Assembly (NCBI RefSeq): GCF_020906515.1 | Contig: NC_085852.1 | Coordinates: 992,001-1,056,000 of the forward strand | Length of the DNA stretch: 64,000 bases | Reading direction: 5' to 3' | Source of the DNA: Vanrija pseudolonga | Lineage: Eukaryota > Basidiomycota > Tremellomycetes > Trichosporonales > Trichosporonaceae | In this document: positions 56,623-64,000 of the stretch, in pieces | How positions within the stretch are numbered: the first letter of the stretch is position 1 | How the letters are laid out: every line of letters begins with the position of its first letter | Made by a program: the position numbers and the translations under genes | The notes under the pieces: model-generated | Seen by the model: the letters and a program-made list of their open reading frames with translations, nothing else | Databases searched by the model: none | What the model was told of the DNA's origin: nothing

Positions 56623-57250
56623 AGAGAGTCGGCGGCACGACGGCTCACGCCAGCCGGAGAGCATGGGTCGATGACCCGTAATACGATACGCTTCATGCAG
56701 GCGCTTTCATGAACCCTGCGCAAGGCGGGAAGACACTCATGATCTCACGGCTGGTGAAGCCAACAAGATCAAAGATCTTGGCTTCGCACAAAGTGTCAGA
56801 TCGCTGCTCACACCCCCCTAACATGAGGCCTCCAATCACTGCCATACTGATCTTTTGCACAATCACGCCAGCCCCCTCTCATGACACATTTGGCATCAGG
56901 TGGAGGAGCCCACGGTACAGAGTACAACGGGTGATTTACGTTCGGATTCTGGATTCACGACGAATGAGATGAGAATGGACAACACTGAGATGGGCGTGGG
57001 ATTCTAAAGACTCGTCTGCTGAGGCAGCCCGAGTATGGATGTATCGATTGACTGGGTGGTGGAAGGTGTGCAGGGTGGAGTGGTGAAATGATTCAAGTAG
57101 TAGTGGAGAGCAGCAGTGACACCTCGCAGGCAGGTGTGGGTGATGTTTGGGGAGCTGGGCCGAGTCGAGCGTTCAGGAATCGATTCAAGTCGTTGTTGTT
57201 GGAACCAAAAGTTGTGTGGAGACGTGGAGAAAAGCACAGTCCATATATGC
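56623..57250. other. Convergent 3' intergenic region
   Basis: The 3' flanks of SRP14 and ATG1, about 630 bp and AT-richer than average. No further gene or repeat was recognised. Confidence 0.45.
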
Positions 57251-60200
57251 TCATTTGGTGCGGCTAGCATCAAGCTTGCGCCGCACGCCATCAAGGCGGT
57301 CGCGAATGGACCCAATGACTGTGGCGTAAGCAAGGCCCCACGACTCAGAACTTACAACACTTACGGTGCTCAAAGAGAAGGCGGTCCTCGTTACGCAGCT
57401 TGACACCCTCGTACATTGCATCGTCCAGGAGGGTGTCAAGAAGCCACATGGCGTTCTCGTAGCCATCTTCGGCAGCAGCCAGATCGCCGAGGAGCTCGGC
57501 CTGCGCCGACTGTCGAGAAATGTCGCGTGCACGGTCGTGCACGAGGCGATCGACATAGGGCAGCTCGTCGGCGCATCGAGCCTTTGTCCATTCAGCCTTC
57601 TCGTACACTTCGTTGAAGCGTGCACGGAACCACTGAACGACTGAAATGTTAGCTACATTTGCCAAGTTAGTCTCAACTCACGTTCATTCAGCTCGGCGCT
57701 GGTCTGGTATTCCACATTGCGAGTGGAGCGCGCCTCCCAGTAGTGCTTGAAGCGTTCATGGCCCGCGCAGATAAACGCCAGCGACTTGAAGTACAGCGCG
57801 CACGCGTCGCCAGCAGCTGCTTCTTGCTGTCTCAGGGCAAGAATGTCACTGCTAGTCGAGGACGATGACGACTTGCGTCTCGCAGAGATCGACACGGGCG
57901 GTACTGAGAACGGTGGTGCGTTTGAGCTCGGGGGAGTGGTCGACGTAATAGTCGCCGAAGAAATGGACGCAGGCTGCCTCGATGTCTGCGACCACAGAAG
58001 CAAGCGCTGGTCGGCGAGTTCAAAGAGAACGTAGGCCTTGCGGGCGGTATCTTCCAAGAAATCCAGAATAATACCCTCGTCGGGGTCAATTTCACCCGAC
58101 CGTTCCACTAGTGGCCATTTCTTGGTAGAAGTGCCAGTGGCCCGTGCTATCGCAGTTGCCGCCGTGTTGGCCGACGAGTTGAGCAGACGCACGGCAGTAT
58201 TTGTGAGCACACGTGCGAGGGCGTTTGCAGGCAACGAAGAGGGCGAAGACGAGTGGCGGTCGGGTGAAATAGCATACGTTCCAGGTGGTGGGAACACCGT
58301 GGGCGTACCCGGTAACGATGGCTGTCGCGAACGTGGTACAACGGTTTGGCGAACAGCTGGTACCGCAAATGGAGGTGGCGTCGTGCCAAACGCAAACGGT
58401 GGCGAGTAGGACGCTGCTGTCAGCTGCGAAGGCTGAGGTGTGGGCGGGCTCGATCCGGTCGGGCGGAAGGTCGATACTGGGCGCGAGACAATGCTCGTCT
58501 TTCGAACGACGGCACCGACGGACGGTCGTCTGGCAGTCTGCTGTTCAAGCTCATCTGCCAGTTCGTTGATCTCAACAGTGCGCTTCTCAACCACGACATA
58601 TTCTCTTCCGACCGAGTCGCTGGCGCCGAGTGCTGCGTCATCCTTGCCCGTCACCGTAATAGGAGGCGTTGCTGCAAGCGGCGAGCTGCCGATGACTGGT
58701 CGTGGCGCGTGAATAGGCCCAGGGGGCGTGACGACTGGGACGTCATCGGCACTGCTTCCAGCGCGCTCCATTCGTGGCGATACTCGACCAGGCGTTGTGA
58801 AGGACGAGCCGATTGGTCGAGGGGCGACGGGGGATCCACTGGTGGGTGACGGAGAAGGGGGGCCGGGTTCAGCGGGCTCGTCGCCAACGTAGTACTTGGG
58901 CTCTGAGCGGCGCACAGAGGGCGGTCGCGCAGGCGTTGTCGTCGGCGTGGGCACGGTGCTGCTTGGGCGCGCGATGTTGTTTCCTGATCCTGTACGCTTC
59001 ACCATGGGCGATACTGGGGAAGGAGGGGCTAGTGCTGGGGTGAGCAACTGGCGCTCCCGCTCTGCGCTGAGGTCGAGGTCCTGGCGCGGGCTGTAGTAAC
59101 CCGCGTCCGAGCTGTCGGTCGACACATCAATGCTGGTGCTGACATCCGCCACCGACTCGACCATGAAGCCATCCCAGACGCCGCAAGCGAAGAAGTTGTC
59201 AAAGCCCATGCGCTGAGACGGGTGGCGCTTGAGGAGTGCGCGGATCAGCTGCTTGATGTCTGCCGAGACTGGAATAATTGGGGGCGCTTCGGAGCCGTCG
59301 GCGGCAGGAGTTGGAGCCCGCGATGACTCGTCTGGGAACTTGATTCGGTCATCGCCCCGCTCGATTCTTCGCAACAGCTCGACGTGGTTTGGAGCTCTGA
59401 ATGGCGAGCGTCCCACCGCCATCTCGTAGAGGACGGCGCCAATGGACCACAGATCGGCTCTGGCGTCGTACTTTTCGTATCTCAGAATCTCTGGGGCCAT
59501 GTAGAGTGGCGAGCCGCACAGGGTTTCTGCCATTGCCGCGGCTGGCAGAATGCGGGCAAAGCCAAAGTCGGCGACTTTGAGGATGGGGATTCCGAGCGGG
59601 TGGCCCTCGGAAACCTCTGTAGCCGTGGGCGGCTGGAGGAGGAGGTTCTGTGTGTGGTGTGAGCAGAGTGGCGCGAAGATACGCTGTGTGTGTACTGACC
59701 TGTGGTTTGATGTCGCGATGTATCAAGTCCTGAGATCGCAGGAACTTGACTGCTTCGGCTGGAGGGGGTTAGATGATTCCTCCAAGAGGCGACAGCGACT
59801 CACCGAGCTGGCCGAGGAAGCAGCGCGTCACTCGCTCGTCGAGACCGCCAGTCGCGGGATGTGGCCAGAAGACCTTGCCTTCTGTTCTCGACGCGACCAT
59901 GCCGGATTCGTACACTCTGGGGATAAAGTCGAGAGTCTCGATGCGACCGCGGTTCTTCAGATAGATGGACAGATCCGCGCCAGAACAGTACTCCATAACG
60001 AGGTAGATGTGTGTGTCGTTTTTCTGCGATCGCGTCAATCCTTTGCTCATCGGAGCCGGGGGTGGCGCGGGGGAAGACGCCGCCAGACCTCTCTACTCAC
60101 GAAGCAATCGATCAGCGCGACAATGTTGCGGTGGTTAATGGCCTTGAGAATGTTAATCTCGCTCTCGAGATTATCAAGTAGCTTGCTCGTGAGCTTCTGG

Positions 60201-60520
60201 CGGGAGACTGCCTTGATCGCGACGGCAACCTTGGACTTCTGCTCAAAGGCACGGCAGTCGGGGCAGTGAGGTGAGATGACGATGGACGCGGCGTGGGCAG
60301 TGAACGAGGAGATCACATCAGCACTGATAAGGCAGGGGAGGAGGGGTGTGTGTGTGTGTGTGCATTGACTCACCGAGCGATGGCCCTTGTAGACTGTCGC
60401 AAAGCTACCACGGCCAATCTCGACGCCGACGACGTAGTTGCCTATGCGTTCGCGGTGGCGAGTGGAATGACCGCCGCTCTCGCTATCGCGCTTGCGCGCT
60501 ACCTCGTCTTCAGCAGGCAT
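57251..60520 (-). CDS. ATG1: Atg1/ULK serine/threonine kinase of autophagy
   Basis: About 970 residues in seven or so exons. The kinase domain starts [22 protein letters not shown], with [11 protein letters not shown] (ATP-binding Lys), [32 protein letters not shown] (catalytic HRD), [11 protein letters not shown] (DFG) and [12 protein letters not shown]. An insertion of about 35 residues before the catalytic loop ([15 protein letters not shown]...[21 protein letters not shown]) resembles that of other basidiomycete Atg1 proteins. A 400-residue Ser/Pro-rich linker follows. The C-terminal EAT/tMIT region, which binds Atg13, is helical: [79 protein letters not shown]. It ends [10 protein letters not shown]. 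Intron 1 contains a (GT)n tract near 60343-60362. Confidence 0.95.
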
Positions 60521-63500
60521 CGTGCAGTGATGGACGAGGGGAGATGGGGGGAGGAGCAATGCCGCGATGCGGCTGATGTGTAGTGTTGTGCCAGATGATG
60601 ATAAAGGCTAACGTGTGTGTAAGATACCGTCTTGGCGCGCGAGACGGAGGGCGCGCAAAGGGTCAAGGCAAGCCCGTCGTGTGGTCACAGGGCGAGATGG
60701 GGTGTCATTCGATTGTATGGGGGGGGCAAGAGGGGGGGCTGTGTGCGATGAGGTTATGCGGCGTGCGTGCGTGGTAGAAGGTGTACAGATCGATTCGAAT
60801 GGGGGCGGCGGCGGCGGCGTCGAAAGGAGGTGGTGGGGTGGGCAGAAGGAAGAGCGGCAACGCGCGCGTCAAGTGTTGCTGACTAGCGTGTCGATTGTGC
60901 TGTGTATGTGTGTTTCGTTATGTGTGCAAGGGGGAAGGGGGAATGCACTTGTGTGTGACCGAGGGGAGATGCAGGGGCGCGTGTGTACCCAGGCCGGGGT
61001 TAAGAGGGGTGATGGTGGTGGCAAGTGGGGACGGCGGCGGGGGAGGGGGATAAGGGTGCGAGACGAGTCAAGTGATGGTCGCGCAGGCGGCGGGTGTGTT
61101 ACGGTGGCGGCGGTGGCGGGAAGAGTGAATCCAATGACGACGAATGTGAAGATGATGTCTGTGAGTGGTGATGTGATGCAGTCGAGGGGAAGAGAGGTGA
61201 GTCGACGCGCGTGGTGTGTGCACGACGATGAGGTTGAGGTGTATGTTGTGTTTCTCAACGACAGTCGCGAACAAAGGTGACAGTTGTTACGAACGGTTGC
61301 GTGCTGCTAGTAACAGGCGGCGGGTCAATAATAATAATACAGTGGGTGGGTGGGTGGCCGTGGTGGGGTGAGCCAGCCAAGCAGGCTCAAGGGTGGACCC
61401 GATCGATAAGGCGGCAGACGCAAGGGGGGAGATCCCAAATGAATGACGGCGGGTCACCCCAGGTCACCCCAAGCCCAACCTTGTTCCCCTCCGGATGACT
61501 CGAGTCGAACGGGTAGTCCAAGCTATCACGACTCAAAGACTCGACTTGACCCGACCCGAGAAATGCACGTCAGACAGCCGCAACGCGCTACAATAACATG
61601 GGGCGACAAAGCTCCAAGCAGCCGCCCCAAGCACGCGTGAGCTTGCACCTCTGCAGTGTGCAGATTGCTGCTTGCTCCATTGCTTCTGGCAGCATCGCGC
61701 AACCTTGCCCAAAGAGGTCGTCAGCCAGCGTGACCTGCCTGCCTGCCAGCCTTGTAAACAAGGACCCGTCGTCGTCGCCCACTTGTCCCATGCATCTGCC
61801 CCTCGCATGTCATATCACACCACCACCACCCCTTGTAACCCCACCCCACTCCACTCCACCTAATCGCTCGCTTTGGCCCCAGGCAGGCCACGTCTCATCT
61901 CACTAGCACAACGATGGGGCGCGCTGGCGCTGGCACCAGTGACACGTCCATCGCTTGCACGCATCGACGGCTCTTCCCCGCACTGGTCCCTTTGTCTGGC
62001 CATTACGCGCGGGCAGGGTGGTGGTGCCATGGTGCCATGGCGCAGTCAGACGGGGCGGGCGGCGGGGGCATCGCCGCCGACGCTGCGGTGGCGCCAACCT
62101 TCCCCGCGTCTTGCGTCTTGTGTGCAGCACAAGTTCAGTTCATTAGGGCCTGGCGGCACGCATTCAGAGAGCCGAAATAGGCTGATGGTTCCATGGTGCT
62201 TTGTCTAGGCACTTGGACGGGAGCGGCCGACGCAGTGGGTGGGTGGCCAAGAACGAACAGCACCAGCACCGCCGTCGGTCGACTCGCCCCCCACCCACCT
62301 GGAGCCTGACGGATGTCGAACAGCGCCAGTCTCGGCCGCGACCCGAGTGGACGCCGCAGTGGGGTGGGGAAGCGGGTTTTGGTCCCACGCGTGTGCGCAT
62401 GTGCGTGCGTCGTGCTACTAGTTGGCCTTCTTCTCGCCCGCTCTAGCCGCTATCTCTGTCGTCAGCGCTGAACGACTCTGGTCGCCGGGCACCACTAGGT
62501 GGCATGGTGTGCCTCTGGGCTCGCTCGAGATGGTGGCAAGCGACCGGCACTGGCCCCGCCCGTCGCCGTCATCATGCACCATGCCTCGTGCACATGATCG
62601 TCGTCCCATGTCGTTAATGACATCGTTACTCGAACGAGCTAGAGGCCAGCGCATCACGACGAGGCCAGCAACCACCCATCACATCACCCACCAGCGGAAT
62701 CTTATCTAAGGCACGGCCTTACGCTTTCGGCCGGAGCGTTGGTGTCATCGCCTCGGCATGCAGCAAGCAATGGGCTGGCTCAGTGGACGCACTGCCACTA
62801 ACAGATTCCAAATCCAGCCGCCGCCTTGCTACGCATCGCTCCATTGCCTCTGCTGCCTGTATAGTTGTCCCGCAGCAGAACTGGCAGATTCAAGTCACAA
62901 GACGTCGACTCACTCCACCTCGGTCTTCCGCACGACCTGCCTGCTCGCGTGCACCGAACAGGCCAGATTCGATTCCAACGTGCCGGCCTCTGTTCCGCCT
63001 CGTTTTGAGCCCCTCTGCGCCCGCTCCACATCAACATTTCTGATTCCGTGAACCCTGGCTGGCTGGTCCGTGAACGGAACAACGACGTCATTGTTTACGA
63101 CGACATTGGCGGCCTCCACTTTGCAAGTGGAGGGGAACGGGGGGTGGAGGAAGGTGGATGGGTGGGTGGTGTGTGTGTGGAGATGCACTCTGCATTTGTG
63201 AGGTTCCATCCATCAAACGCGTCAAACGAGGAGGGGAAATCCAGAGTGGGTATATTGGAAGGTCGTGGAAGGGTGGCTTCTACTCGAGGTGAGTAGGTTG
63301 CACTGCAACGCCGTTCTCAGCAGAACAGGGGGACGTCGACAATTAGATCCCCAGCGATCGTCGCCCCCGTTATCCCCACCGTTTCTCACCTTCACAACCA
63401 GAGAGTGGGTGGACGACAAGGGGGGTGAGGGGAGGTATATAGGGTACCAGTCTGACCATGTCTCCGGCGGCTTGACCAGCTTGAAAGCGAACGTGGCTAA

Positions 63501-63916
63501 TGTGGCCTCACAATCACTACCTGCAATAATGACTGACAGCTCCTCATACTCGATTCACTTACGTCCTGCTGACCCATGCATGCAACACCTGACGAAAGAC
63601 CGGATGTTGATGAGATGCAGCCGTCTCCAGAGTACCCCTCGCCCTCGCAACATTGCACCGCGTACAATGCCGCGCGCCGTCCTTTGGCAGCCTGCTTCGC
63701 ACCACGCCCAACCCGCCCGCTGTCCTCCGCACCGAGCACAGGCCTCGTGTTTGTGCGCACCCGTCGTTGTGTGTGCGACGTGTGGGACAAGGACACCGAG
63801 CGGACACGTGTGCGGACACGACAACGGCGGCGACCACTGCCTCGCCACGTACAATACATCTCTCTCGACACTTCCCACTGTCTCTTCACTTCTCCCTCCC
63901 CCACCCTCTTCCCCCA
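60521..63916. other. 3.4 kb gene-free region
   Basis: The longest stretch without a recognisable gene. Left part: ATG1 promoter, strongly G-rich on the plus strand with GGGGG and TGTGTG patches (60600-61100). Middle (61440-62450): mixed sequence with no coding frame. Right part: TATATA at about 63434-63440 and a pyrimidine-rich leader from about 63860. Open frames are short and overlap on both strands. A noncoding transcript, a very long promoter for the last gene or an unrecognised fast-evolving gene remain possible. Confidence 0.5.
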
Positions 63917-64000
63917 ATGCCGCCCCCGACCCCCCGCCCAAAGCCACCAGCGCTCGCGCTCAGCATCGACGGCGAGAGCGACACGGACACAGTGAGCATG
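63917..64000 (+). CDS. 5' end of a gene truncated by the window edge
   Basis: An ATG after a C/T-rich leader (CTCTTCCCCCA) opens a frame reading MPPPTPRPKPPALALSIDGE and then SDTDTVSM to the last base. The Pro-rich start and SIDGESDTDT acidic patch give no family. The leader composition matches those of the proven genes in this window, which supports a real start. Confidence 0.5.
   Translation, partial: MPPPTPRPKPPALALSIDGESDTDTVSM

Overview
The window is nuclear DNA from a basidiomycetous yeast, most likely Tremellomycetes and possibly Trichosporonales. That placement is an inference from GC-rich, compact genes on both strands, many very short GT-AG introns (often 33-60 nt) with CTAAC/CTGAC branch sites, CT-rich leaders and the character of the proteins. 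No rRNA, tRNA, CRISPR array, transposon or virus-like element was recognised. The content is ordinary housekeeping chromosome: about 30 genes, 29 complete and one cut by the right edge. Gene ends given here are the start codon and stop codon; introns lie inside them.

Layout. 0-11 kb: a Sec14/PDR16-like lipid-transfer protein, then three NmrA-like Rossmann genes in a row on the minus strand, then a SIN-type Cdc14 gene. Two NmrA genes come from a tandem duplication of about 2.1 kb, which also left a decayed copy of the Cdc14 3' end between them. 11-23 kb (all minus): a small Val-Pro-Arg repeat protein with a CaaX-like end, D-aminoacyl-tRNA deacylase, a MAM3/CNNM transporter, a Zip3/HEI10-like RING protein, Lsm1 and two unknown proteins. 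23-35 kb: NAC alpha, prefoldin 1, a 2-oxoglutarate/Fe(II) oxygenase, an unknown protein, eIF2B beta, a GUF1 (EF4) gene fused in frame to a PPR-like protein, and a mitochondrial cysteine synthase. 35-47.5 kb: SEC1, importin-9/KAP114, tRNA-splicing endonuclease subunit SEN15, pyruvate dehydrogenase E1 beta and a PA-TM-RING ubiquitin ligase. 47.5-64 kb: a long gene-free stretch, a two-finger C2H2 factor, a GTPBP1-type N-terminal domain protein without a GTPase domain, FRG1, SRP14, ATG1, a 3.4 kb gene-free stretch and the first codons of a last gene.

The genes do not form one pathway. Protein synthesis and targeting (NAC, prefoldin, eIF2B, SRP14, GUF1, DTD1, SEN15), mitochondrial metabolism (PDB1, cysteine synthase, GUF1-PPR) and trafficking or autophagy (SEC1, ATG1, Sec14) are over-represented, and many share short divergent promoters. 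The most notable observations are the GUF1-PPR fusion, the NmrA/Cdc14 segmental duplication, the G-domain-less GTPBP1-like protein, the repeat protein with a prenylation-type end, and two reading-frame problems in KAP114.
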